A DNA stretch of 64,000 bases from Bacillota bacterium. Its GTDB lineage: Bacteria; Bacillota; Clostridia; Acetivibrionales; DTU013. Below are positions 35,825 to 44,254 of this stretch, one piece after another. The notes beneath the pieces are model-generated. The model was not told the origin of the DNA, made no database searches, and was given only the letters and a program-made list of their open reading frames with translations. The stretch's first letter is position 1; each line of letters begins with the position of its first letter. The position numbers and the translations under genes were made by a program. Location of the stretch: positions 62,001 through 126,000 of the forward strand of contig JAEZCO010000065.1 of assembly GCA_023433505.1 (NCBI GenBank), read 5' to 3'.

Positions 35825-38281
35825 TTATTGACCTTCCTCTTTTTCCCTGAGGTCATACAATATTTCCACACGGCTCTCCATGCTTCCCGTGTCCTTATCT
35901 TTGCTCTGGGTGTAAATCCCCCAATACTTTCCGGTACTGAAAAACGAAGAGAAATTCTCCGGATTGATTGCCGGCGAAAAGCTGATCTCATCCGCTGTCA
36001 TATCACAGCGGAATCCGCTCAGGGCAATCAACAGCGCCCAACTGGCCATCGACCGGGCGTAATGGTGCCCGCATTCCACTTCGTTCCACGGATTTCTCCT
36101 GTACCCGTCATGGCGCTCCCGGACAGCTTTTACAATCGACAGTCCTTCATCCGTATAGCCTTCAAATATCAGGTGGGCGGCTACCTGGTATTCCACACCC
36201 GTCCATACCTCGTCGGAATAAATGAAAGGAAGCCGGGGTTTCCCCCCCTCGGGCCAGGTGCAAAGCACCAGTCCCTTTTCCTCATTCAGGGCATATGTCC
36301 TTTGCAGGTTTTCATGCCCGTCCAGCCTTTCCAGGAAGTTGTACCTGTAAATTGACAGAAGCGCCTGCTTCACATGCTCCTCCGGAAGAATACGGCCCAG
36401 GCCCGCCACGTGGGCCAGCAGCTGGCCGAAAACCTGGTCGGACAGGCAGCCGCGGCCATATTGATACCGGTACTCGTCCACATCCTCTATTTTCTGAATG
36501 TAATATTCTCCGCCCCACAAGAGCTCATCCATTCTCTTGCTGCCCTTTTCCAGCGCATCGCTGTACCACTTCGCATGATCCCGGTCCTCAACATATTCCG
36601 CCATTTCAACGGCAGCCTTCAGCGCCGCATAGAGCATGGAATTGGTCAGGGAATTAGGGCCCTGAAACTCAATATCGTAAGTGTTATGCTGGGAGGTGTC
36701 CATTACATAATCCCCGTCCCTGTCCCAATAGGTAAATGCAAAATCCAGCGCCCGGGAGGCATTCTCCCAGACCGACCGCACCAGCCGGCCGTCTCCGCTG
36801 AGCTTCCATTCGCGGTACAGCCGTATAACGGTGCCCATTTGTCCGTCGGCGGCGGGATGGTATTCCCACGGGTCGATGCCGAAAATCTTGTTGGTCCGGA
36901 ATTTCATCCGCCCCTCGGCATTGGTTTCCAGGTTGAATTCCACCCTGCGCATGGTTTGCTCCAGCTCCGGAAACAAAAAGGCCGCCGTCTGTGCATAGTT
37001 CCATACGTGGGTGCAGCTTCCTTCACAGCAGCCGCCGGTATCAAAGCACCCTTCCCATGCCGCAAAGGTCCCGTCTTCCAGGCGGAAGCAGGTGGGACTG
37101 CGCAAGACGGTGATATTGGCGGCCAGAGCATCCAGCACATAGCTGGGGAGAGTGCTTCCGAAAAGCGCCCTGTGGAAATCCCTTGTTGCCTTCTCCAGAC
37201 GGTTCATATCGGAAATAAGGTACTCGGCGGCATGCCAGGCGTCAGAGAAAAGCGTGGCATAATGATTGCGGACGGTGCTGACACCGCCGCCGCAGTCTGT
37301 ACATTCGCATTGGCTGCGATACCAGCCGCGCATCCTGTTGGGAAAATACCAGGTGAGGATGAATTCAAAGGTTTTCTCCTCCCCGGGCGCCAGCCGGTGA
37401 CGCAGCCCGAGGGTGCCTATCTTTACCCAGCCGGCCTCCGATGCCGCCGGAGCGTCCTTCGCAGTATAGAAGGACTCCGGCTCCAGCAGGCCGTCCTCGC
37501 AAAAGTCGGCCCAAAAATCGGCCAGTCCGTCCCAATGCCCTCCATCCAGCCACTTTACCTTATAAGTGATTTCCGGGTCGGAGGTTGTCAGCGCCATATT
37601 GCCGAAGCGCAGATGGCTTTCATCAGGATTTTCCCAGGTATACCACAGTCCGCGGACCTTATGGTCTTCCCTGTACACATTTTTACCCTTGTCCACCATC
37701 TCCACATTTTTCCACTCGGTCATCTGGTAATTGTCCAGACCGGTGAGATTTGCAAGGGAGCCGGCAATGGTAACATCTACGGGAATATGACCGGTGTTTT
37801 TTACTTTATACCGGAGGACTGCGCCGGGTATGCCGGAATCGCCGGCATTCAGCGGAATAAAGGGTGTGAAGGCCTCAAAACCCACTGTCACCGGCAGTGA
37901 GTCATCTTCAAAGTCCACCCTTACAAAAGGATATTCCCCCCGCATCACCGAGGCTTTCAGCCGCGGTAAGCCGGCAATCTCATGGGCACCGAAGCCGTGG
38001 GATTTCCCGAAGGGAGGTGTCAGCTCCGATTCCAGCACCCTTGCCACCGGTTTGCCGCCGGATTTTTGAGCCCACAGGGCAAAAAAGCTGTAAGGGAAAT
38101 AGTTCCCCTTGCCCGCCTGGTTGAAAAGCTCCCAATCCCGGAGTTCTCCCCTGGCGCCGACGGAAACATTTCCGGTCCCTATCCCTCCCAGCAGGAAGGC
38201 GGCCTCCCTCGCGTCCCCCCGGAAGCTCCTCTGCTGTTTGCAGTCATGCAGTTCTTCTTTGGAATATGGTATGTTTTTCAT
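35825..38281 (-). CDS. GH116 glycosidase (beta-glucosidase/xylosidase type)
   Basis: GH116 includes beta-glucosidases, beta-xylosidases and the GBA2 glucosylceramidase. The N-terminal beta-sandwich carries FLLGGIGTGNVSVGARGEL, the hallmark of the GH116N domain. The C-terminal helical barrel (DUF608) shows the putative nucleophile E420 in CCEGSCTHVWNY and the putative acid/base D536 in QHNTYDIEFQGP. Both assignments are by analogy with TxGH116 and GBA2. The 818 residues have no signal peptide. The ATG overlaps the stop of the upstream gene (ATGA). It probably removes a beta-glucosyl or beta-xylosyl residue from imported material. Confidence 0.9.
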   Translation of the reverse strand: MKNIPYSKEELHDCKQQRSFRGDAREAAFLLGGIGTGNVSVGARGELRDWELFNQAGKGNYFPYSFFALWAQKSGGKPVARVLESELTPPFGKSHGFGAHEIAGLPRLKASVMRGEYPFVRVDFEDDSLPVTVGFEAFTPFIPLNAGDSGIPGAVLRYKVKNTGHIPVDVTIAGSLANLTGLDNYQMTEWKNVEMVDKGKNVYREDHKVRGLWYTWENPDESHLRFGNMALTTSDPEITYKVKWLDGGHWDGLADFWADFCEDGLLEPESFYTAKDAPAASEAGWVKIGTLGLRHRLAPGEEKTFEFILTWYFPNRMRGWYRSQCECTDCGGGVSTVRNHYATLFSDAWHAAEYLISDMNRLEKATRDFHRALFGSTLPSYVLDALAANITVLRSPTCFRLEDGTFAAWEGCFDTGGCCEGSCTHVWNYAQTAAFLFPELEQTMRRVEFNLETNAEGRMKFRTNKIFGIDPWEYHPAADGQMGTVIRLYREWKLSGDGRLVRSVWENASRALDFAFTYWDRDGDYVMDTSQHNTYDIEFQGPNSLTNSMLYAALKAAVEMAEYVEDRDHAKWYSDALEKGSKRMDELLWGGEYYIQKIEDVDEYRYQYGRGCLSDQVFGQLLAHVAGLGRILPEEHVKQALLSIYRYNFLERLDGHENLQRTYALNEEKGLVLCTWPEGGKPRLPFIYSDEVWTGVEYQVAAHLIFEGYTDEGLSIVKAVRERHDGYRRNPWNEVECGHHYARSMASWALLIALSGFRCDMTADEISFSPAINPENFSSFFSTGKYWGIYTQSKDKDTGSMESRVEILYDLREKEEGQ

Positions 38282-40545
38282 AATACCGTTCCCCTGACCT
38301 TCTTTTTTTCTTTTTCAAGCTGCGCTCTCAGGGCGGAGGCGAAGCCTTCCATAGGCTCAACCACACCCTGCTGGTGCATGACCAGCTGTCCCTGCTCGTC
38401 GCAGTCCGATACCCACCGGGCATACACAGCCATGTATTCCCTTTCCAGGGCAACCGCCTTTTCCGCCTCCTCCAGCAGTGTTTCCAGCATCTCCGGAGGC
38501 GGCCAGGAAGCCTGTACATTGTCTGTCGGCCAGGCCATATACCCTATCAAAGGAAGCTTTGCATTTTGCAGATGATACACCGCCCGGATATGCAGAGCGC
38601 TGATCCTGCAAAGGTCGCCCATATAGGCTGCCTGCCTCTTCCCTCTTGGGCTGCAGCTTTCCGAGAGGGCAGAGAATGCCTCTCCGGCTTTAGAATAGTT
38701 CTCCGCAGATTCTGCAAGATATGCCCAATAATAGCCCGGCACATCGGTGGAATGCATGAAAACCCAGTCTTTGGTGAATCCGATATTATAATTTTTTTCT
38801 TTCGCGTAAACCGTGGCTTTTTCCAGCAGTTCATAGGCAAATACAGCCTTCTCTGCGGACGTCTCTCCGTAAAGGGTCGAGAAATACCTTTGATAAAAGC
38901 CGCGTATATCCTGTCCGCTGTCCCAGCAAAGGGCTGACGCGGCAGCGGCATTGTGTTCCATGGAGCGTACCCGCCAATGATTGAAATAGACCGTTTCAAG
39001 CCCCTGCTCCCGCACCTTTTGCATATTGCGCTCCAGAGACTCCATCCAATTCTGGGCCAGCATCATGCAGCCGTCGAATTCCAGCCAGGAAATCACACCG
39101 GTGTTCTGTCCGCGCTTCCGCAGAGGCAGCCATGTATCCATCTGTCCGGCGATATCCCGCGCGCCGTAATCCCCGATGAGGTGAAAGCGCGTCCCGGAAG
39201 GCAGCATCTGCGAGATAGCCGGCAGCATCCGCTCTACCGTGCCGGGATTCGGGCTGTAAACCGCTATGGACACCTTCAAGTCCCGGTCTTTTATTTTCTC
39301 CAGGAGCCGCCTGTCCGCCAGGATCTCAAGGGCGAATTCCACAAAGCGCAGGCTGCCCAGGACGGTGGCATAATAGCTGTCGCCCGGCAGAACTGTCCAG
39401 TAGGGATGCGCCTTTGGATTCATCCGCGGTCCTCCGTTTTCCTTCGCGACTTCCTCCAGCAGGCTTTCCTCCAGCGTCCCGGCCTCAAGGTGAAATTTCT
39501 CTTCCAGCCGGCTTATCTCCTGGCTGTAGCTGTCTCCCTCTTCGGGATGCCAAGCGGTACCTTCCCTTGAGATAAGCTGCACCTCGTCCAGGTCGGGAAA
39601 GGCGTCAATGCACTGAAGGTACCGTTCAACACCGATATCGACCATAAGAGGATGGCGGACGTCGGGCTTGACAAGTTTTTTCCCCGACCAGCCCTCCTGC
39701 CAGTTTTCCGGCAGCTTTCCGGGAAGAGAAGCTTTGCCTGCCTCACTTCCGCTCCACTCCGTCAGTTTGTCCGCCAGGGCCTCCGGCAGCGCTTCCGGTT
39801 CCATGGACAGACTGACCCGGATACCTCTTTGGCGGCAGCGGGCCATCATATCCCTGTACCTGCCATAGACCGCAGCCAAAAGCTCCTCCGGCTCCTGCAG
39901 CTTTTCAAACTCCGCCGGAAACCAGTGGTCAAGAACCTTCACCCTTTCACGTCCGGTCATTTCCTCCACGATATGCTTTCTTTCCAGATTGCCCAGGCTC
40001 AGGTCCAGAGGACGTACGCCGCGGTAGGTGAAGGGGAACCACTGCTGCGGGGTATACATGTGGAAGCACAGATAATTGAATTTTTGCCGGGCCATGTTGT
40101 CGATAAAAGCCTCAAAGGCATTCCGGGTAAAGAAGGATTGGTCCTGGACAAAATTCAAATGCATGCGGATGCCCCGTTCCCTGACGCCGGGCACATGCCG
40201 GAGCTTCATTGCGGGGATCTGCAGTACGGGCCTTCTTTCCGGAAGATTTTCACCCGATAGGTCAAATACACAGCCCAGCTGCTCAAAGAAAACATAAATT
40301 GCATGCAGCAGCGCCGGGTAGCTTCCTCCACGGATTTTCAGCCCGGCCTCCTCCGCTTCGACACAAATCTCCTGCTCCTGTAAAAGGCCGTCCATCATAA
40401 GGACGGCCTTTCTGCCAGGTATATCTTTCTCCCAATCGTCTTCCACAATCCCTTCCCCGGAAAGAAGCGCAAACAGCCTGCAAAATTCCTTCCGTGCGTA
40501 TAAACCGACCTTATCCTGTGTTTCTTCTCTTTGCAAGCATAGCAT
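38278..40545 (-). CDS. GH67/GH20-like putative glycosidase
   Basis: The N-terminal ~110 residues resemble the alpha/beta domain that precedes the barrel in GH20 and GH67 enzymes (AGLKIRGGSYPALLHAIYVF). A barrel-like region follows (GIRMHLNFVQDQ, KFNYLCFHMYTPQQWF, GIRVSLSMEPEA, VISWLEFDG), then a helical C-terminus. GH20 are hexosaminidases and GH67 alpha-glucuronidases. I cannot decide between these or a separate family. The start is probably the ATG at 40545 with AGGCGG 10 bases upstream; an ATG at 40566 has no site. It lacks a signal peptide and follows the binding protein gene by 47 bases in operon B. Confidence 0.7.
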   Translation of the reverse strand: MLCLQREETQDKVGLYARKEFCRLFALLSGEGIVEDDWEKDIPGRKAVLMMDGLLQEQEICVEAEEAGLKIRGGSYPALLHAIYVFFEQLGCVFDLSGENLPERRPVLQIPAMKLRHVPGVRERGIRMHLNFVQDQSFFTRNAFEAFIDNMARQKFNYLCFHMYTPQQWFPFTYRGVRPLDLSLGNLERKHIVEEMTGRERVKVLDHWFPAEFEKLQEPEELLAAVYGRYRDMMARCRQRGIRVSLSMEPEALPEALADKLTEWSGSEAGKASLPGKLPENWQEGWSGKKLVKPDVRHPLMVDIGVERYLQCIDAFPDLDEVQLISREGTAWHPEEGDSYSQEISRLEEKFHLEAGTLEESLLEEVAKENGGPRMNPKAHPYWTVLPGDSYYATVLGSLRFVEFALEILADRRLLEKIKDRDLKVSIAVYSPNPGTVERMLPAISQMLPSGTRFHLIGDYGARDIAGQMDTWLPLRKRGQNTGVISWLEFDGCMMLAQNWMESLERNMQKVREQGLETVYFNHWRVRSMEHNAAAASALCWDSGQDIRGFYQRYFSTLYGETSAEKAVFAYELLEKATVYAKEKNYNIGFTKDWVFMHSTDVPGYYWAYLAESAENYSKAGEAFSALSESCSPRGKRQAAYMGDLCRISALHIRAVYHLQNAKLPLIGYMAWPTDNVQASWPPPEMLETLLEEAEKAVALEREYMAVYARWVSDCDEQGQLVMHQQGVVEPMEGFASALRAQLEKEKKKVRGTVL

Positions 40546-40592
40546 TGCCGTTCTACCGCCTTTCATGGATGTGTGGTTTGCTTTGGGTACTG

Positions 40593-42161
40593 CTATTTGT
40601 TGTTATCTTTTCTCCACTGGTCCACCTGCTGCTGCGCATCCGCAATAACCTTTTCCAGTCCGGCCTTTTTCATCTCGTCCTTTATCTTGTCATAATTCTT
40701 GTTCAGGTCTATGGCGCCGGCGCCCAGAACGGCCTTATATTTGTCATAGGTGGCTTGTACGTTTGCAATTTCTGTCTTCAGCGTCTCGGTGATATAGGAG
40801 AAGCCTACTGCAGGACTTACTTTTGCATCTTTGTCATGCTGTAAGCCAAGCGCTTGTTCTTCCTTCTTATATTCGCTGGTAGAATACATAACGCTGGAGA
40901 TGCTGCCAACTGCGATGGCGGATATTACTTCATCGATATTCTGCTTCGCCGGATCGACAGGGGCGATCATATCATCCCCCACCATTTTCCACTGCTTCCC
41001 TTCAATACCGTAAGTCAGCGTATTGTAGAGCTTTTTATCCGAATCCAGCAAATCGCACAGCATGACGGCTCTATCGGGATTCTTCGAACTTTTATTGATG
41101 GCTGTAATACAGGTTTGAAGGCTTCCCGTAGTGATGGGCTTCAAAGCAAACCCCGCATATTGTACCGGATAGGCCACCCCTGGGTTCTGATTCTTGGTTT
41201 CACCCCGGGTCGGAACAACTCCCGTCAGCGTCATGACATATTTCCCTGATTTTGCTTCGGCATTCCAATCCTGTACGGTGGGCGCATCCTTACGGATATA
41301 GCCTTTTTCATACCAGCTTCTCACCAATTCGAAGCCCTTTTTCATAAAGTCCATATCCAGCTTGCTGACAACCTTCCAATCCACAGTATCCAGAACAAGA
41401 TAGTCGTTCAGCTCTTCATACCTGTCTTCCTCTTCCTGGGAGGTTACAAAATTGTCTATCTGGCTTCCTACGGTCTGCATGGGATACATTTCCGGCTCAC
41501 CCTTCTTGACGGCAGCCAGCAGCGGTTCAAAATCGGCCAGCTTGGTTACCTTTGACGCGTCAAAGCCGTACTTGTCCGCCATGTCTTTTTTAACAGCGGC
41601 TCCCCACATCTGTGTATATCCCAGGGGATTCAAAATGCCGTAAATTTTTCCCTTGTAGCTGGAACCCACCCACCAGGAGTCCTTGACTACCTGCTTCAGT
41701 GTGGGACCATATTGATTTATCAGGTCGGTAATATCCATAAAATTGCCCTTGGATACGTTGTTATTGAAATTATTCATCCAGCTGGCGCTGAAGCACAGAT
41801 CCCAGGGTTCCCCGGAAGCATAGATGAGCTTCATTTTCTGGTCGTAATCCCCCCAGCTGAGCACCTTTGCATCCAGCGTCACATTGAGCTTTTCATTCAA
41901 GGACTTGTTCACCTCGGCCAGGACTTCCTCGACAGGGGGATTGGTCCCGCCTGTGGGCACATACCAGATCAGGGTTGCCGGATCCAGCTTTGCCTGCTCC
42001 GTTGCGGAAGTCCCTGCGCCTGTTTGTTGGGTGCCCGACGCTGCCGTTGTTTCTCCTTGATTCGGATTGTTCCCGGCTCCACACCCGGACAGTAGGAGAG
42101 ATGCACCGACAATGACACTCACTGCCATCGTCAAACTCTTGTAAAATTTGCTTTTAACCAT
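40593..42161 (-). CDS. Extracellular solute-binding lipoprotein
   Basis: This is the ligand-binding subunit of the second importer. The signal peptide ends LLLSGC with C27 lipidated, followed by a long Gly/Thr/Ala/Gln-rich linker and a two-lobe binding protein of 522 residues. GAGGAGGAG precedes the ATG. It is downstream of its two permeases, the reverse of operon A. A GGGCTT/AAGCCC hairpin in the 106-base gap before it could protect or terminate the transcript and set its higher dosage relative to the permeases. Confidence 0.95.
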   Translation of the reverse strand: MVKSKFYKSLTMAVSVIVGASLLLSGCGAGNNPNQGETTAASGTQQTGAGTSATEQAKLDPATLIWYVPTGGTNPPVEEVLAEVNKSLNEKLNVTLDAKVLSWGDYDQKMKLIYASGEPWDLCFSASWMNNFNNNVSKGNFMDITDLINQYGPTLKQVVKDSWWVGSSYKGKIYGILNPLGYTQMWGAAVKKDMADKYGFDASKVTKLADFEPLLAAVKKGEPEMYPMQTVGSQIDNFVTSQEEEDRYEELNDYLVLDTVDWKVVSKLDMDFMKKGFELVRSWYEKGYIRKDAPTVQDWNAEAKSGKYVMTLTGVVPTRGETKNQNPGVAYPVQYAGFALKPITTGSLQTCITAINKSSKNPDRAVMLCDLLDSDKKLYNTLTYGIEGKQWKMVGDDMIAPVDPAKQNIDEVISAIAVGSISSVMYSTSEYKKEEQALGLQHDKDAKVSPAVGFSYITETLKTEIANVQATYDKYKAVLGAGAIDLNKNYDKIKDEMKKAGLEKVIADAQQQVDQWRKDNNK

Positions 42162-42202
42162 TTCGTACTCCTCCTCGTATTGATTATACTATATTGTTAT
42201 AA

Positions 42203-42216
42203 GGGCTTAAAAGCCC
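42203..42216 (-). other. Intercistronic hairpin before the binding protein gene
   Basis: GGGCTT and AAGCCC (42203-42208 and 42211-42216) form a short GC-containing stem between the permease stop and the binding protein start. Such hairpins often act as mRNA stability or partial termination points in transporter operons. That role is inferred. Confidence 0.4.
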
Positions 42217-42267
42217 GGACAACCTTTTCGGCCGGCCAACTCCCCAATGCAGGTTTTGCACGGCGTC

Positions 42268-43152
42268 CTACCCCTTCACCGACCCCACCACGAGACCACC
42301 CACCAGATATTTCTGAAACAGCAGGAAGACAAACAGTACCGGTCCGGTGGCGACGAGACACAGCGCCATCCTGGCGCTCATGGACGGCAGATTGTTCATA
42401 AAGTCCCTGGAGACTGCCGGCGACATGACCTTGAGAATATATTCTATATTCATGATGATCCTTTGCAGCAGCAGCTGCAGAGGCGCATTCTTAAAATCGT
42501 CGATATACAGCATGGCGGTTTGCCAGTCATTCCAGTAGTTAAATACATTGAACAGCGAGACGGTTGCCAGACCCGGCACAGCCACCGGAAGGGCAATATT
42601 GAGATAGACCCGGAACTCGCTGGCTCCGTCCATTTTTGCCGACTCGTACATGGAAGCGGGCGTCCCCTGCATATAGCCTTTGAGCAGCATTACGTTGAAG
42701 CCGCCCAGCAGGTTGGGCAGGATCAGGGAAAACAGGTGGTTCTTCAAGTGAAGAACATTGACCATGATCAGGTATTGAGGCGTGATACCGACACCAAACA
42801 GCATCGTGATGAAAACCAGCAGCGAAGTCGGATTCGCATAGGCATAGTCCCTCCGGCTGATGACATACGCCAGGGAGGAAGTGATCCAGAGACTGATAAA
42901 GGTCCCTGCCACCGTAATCAGGATGCTGATGCCATAGGAACGGATGAGCTGGCTGGGGTCGGACAGGATGTACTGGTAGGCTGCCAGGGAAACTTTTCCC
43001 GGTATCAGCGAAATGCCATGGACCCTCAGGTAAGTCTCATCGGTCAGAGACGTAGACAAAACCAGCAGCATCGGTATAAGGCAGAATAAGGAAAACAGCA
43101 GTAAAATTCCATGGACGAAAAAATTGGATACCGAACTGTTCTTTTTTTTCAA
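42268..43152 (-). CDS. ABC sugar permease, LplC type
   Basis: The 294 residues carry six predicted helices and an EAA loop (YESAKMDGASEFRVYL). The C-terminus is GGLVVGSVKG. The start codon is TTG at 43152, with GGAGGGATTCAT giving a 7-base spacing; no ATG offers a better site. It forms the second permease of the operon B importer with the gene 41 bases upstream. Confidence 0.93.
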   Translation of the reverse strand: MKKKNSSVSNFFVHGILLLFSLFCLIPMLLVLSTSLTDETYLRVHGISLIPGKVSLAAYQYILSDPSQLIRSYGISILITVAGTFISLWITSSLAYVISRRDYAYANPTSLLVFITMLFGVGITPQYLIMVNVLHLKNHLFSLILPNLLGGFNVMLLKGYMQGTPASMYESAKMDGASEFRVYLNIALPVAVPGLATVSLFNVFNYWNDWQTAMLYIDDFKNAPLQLLLQRIIMNIEYILKVMSPAVSRDFMNNLPSMSARMALCLVATGPVLFVFLLFQKYLVGGLVVGSVKG

Positions 43153-43193
43153 ATGAATCCCTCCAGGATTTCATATTTTCAAAACGCATACCC

Positions 43194-44120
43194 CTAATAA
43201 ATGGCATTTTCCGGATCATACCTCTTTAAAAGACCGTTGGTGACAAGGACCAGAATAAAGCCCACAACGGATTGATACAAGCCTGCCGCCGACGCCATGC
43301 CCACGTCTCCGTTTACTCTCAGCGCCCGGTACACATACGTGTCGATGACGTCGGAAACGGGATACAGTGCCGTTGAATTCAGCGTCATATTATAGAATAG
43401 CCCAAAATCGGCGGAAAAAATCCTCCCGATAGCCAGCAGCGAAAGCATGGTGATCAGGGACTTGATCTGTGGAAGCGTGATGTACCATACCTGCTGGAAT
43501 TTCCCGGCGCCATCCAGTTCAGCAGATTCATAATATTCAGGGGATATTCCTATAATGGCAGTATAATATATTAGTGCATTTACACCGCCGAATTTCCATA
43601 TAGTGATCAACGGAAAGAGGATAAGCCAGTATTTCGGCTCGTTATACCATAAGGCCGGAGTCATCCCGAAGTTCTTCAGGAGCGTGTTTATAAGGCCTTT
43701 GTCCATATCCAGCAACGTCAGCAGGATATAGGAGGCAACCACCCAGGAAAGAAAATTGGGAAAAAAAATGACGGTCTGGTACTTTTTCATGGATTTTTTG
43801 GGGATTTCCTTTAATAAAAATGCCAGCAGCAGAGAAACAACCATGCCTGTAGCCGTCATCAGCAGGTTGAGTAAAACCGTATTTCTGGTAATCGTCAATG
43901 CGTCATTGGAAACAAAAAGGAACTCGAAATTTTTAAATCCCATCCACTTGCTTCCGAAAAGACCCTTGCTGGGATCAAATTCTTTAAAAGGAAGAAGCAC
44001 GGTATATGCCAGGGGGATATACATCCATCCTATAATAAACAGTACTCCCGGAAGGGATAGAAAAAGCAGCTCCCTGTTGTTTTTAAAAGTACGCACTCTT
44101 TTAGTCCACTTGTTCGTCAT
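43194..44120 (-). CDS. ABC sugar permease, LplB type
   Basis: The first permease of the operon B importer has six predicted helices and an EAA loop (YESAELDGAGKFQQV). The ATG at 44120 is preferred over the TTG at 44141, because GCGGGCGG lies 7 bases before it. A TACAAT box at 44172-44167 could give it a promoter activated by the AraC-type regulator encoded immediately upstream. Confidence 0.92.
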   Translation of the reverse strand: MTNKWTKRVRTFKNNRELLFLSLPGVLFIIGWMYIPLAYTVLLPFKEFDPSKGLFGSKWMGFKNFEFLFVSNDALTITRNTVLLNLLMTATGMVVSLLLAFLLKEIPKKSMKKYQTVIFFPNFLSWVVASYILLTLLDMDKGLINTLLKNFGMTPALWYNEPKYWLILFPLITIWKFGGVNALIYYTAIIGISPEYYESAELDGAGKFQQVWYITLPQIKSLITMLSLLAIGRIFSADFGLFYNMTLNSTALYPVSDVIDTYVYRALRVNGDVGMASAAGLYQSVVGFILVLVTNGLLKRYDPENAIY

Positions 44121-44166
44121 GATGCGTCCGCCCGCTTTCAATCTGCCATAATGATTTCATGCTCCA

Positions 44167-44172
44167 ATTGTA
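44167..44172 (-). promoter_or_regulatory. Possible -10 of the operon B importer promoter
   Basis: TACAAT on the minus strand lies about 47 bases before the LplB-type start, in a 134-base gap after the AraC-type regulator. No matching -35 is seen, as expected if an activator is needed. Confidence 0.3.
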
Positions 44173-44254
44173 GCAAACGGACGCTTTGAAGGATACTCAA
44201 AATCCTGTAATTTACTTCTTTTTTGTGTTATAAAATCAGGACATTTCTACGAAA

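Noticed and set aside
36374..37900. 508-residue open frame on the plus strand
   Set aside because: It is antisense inside the GH116 gene, whose family motifs are clear. No domain or ribosome site supports the plus-strand frame.
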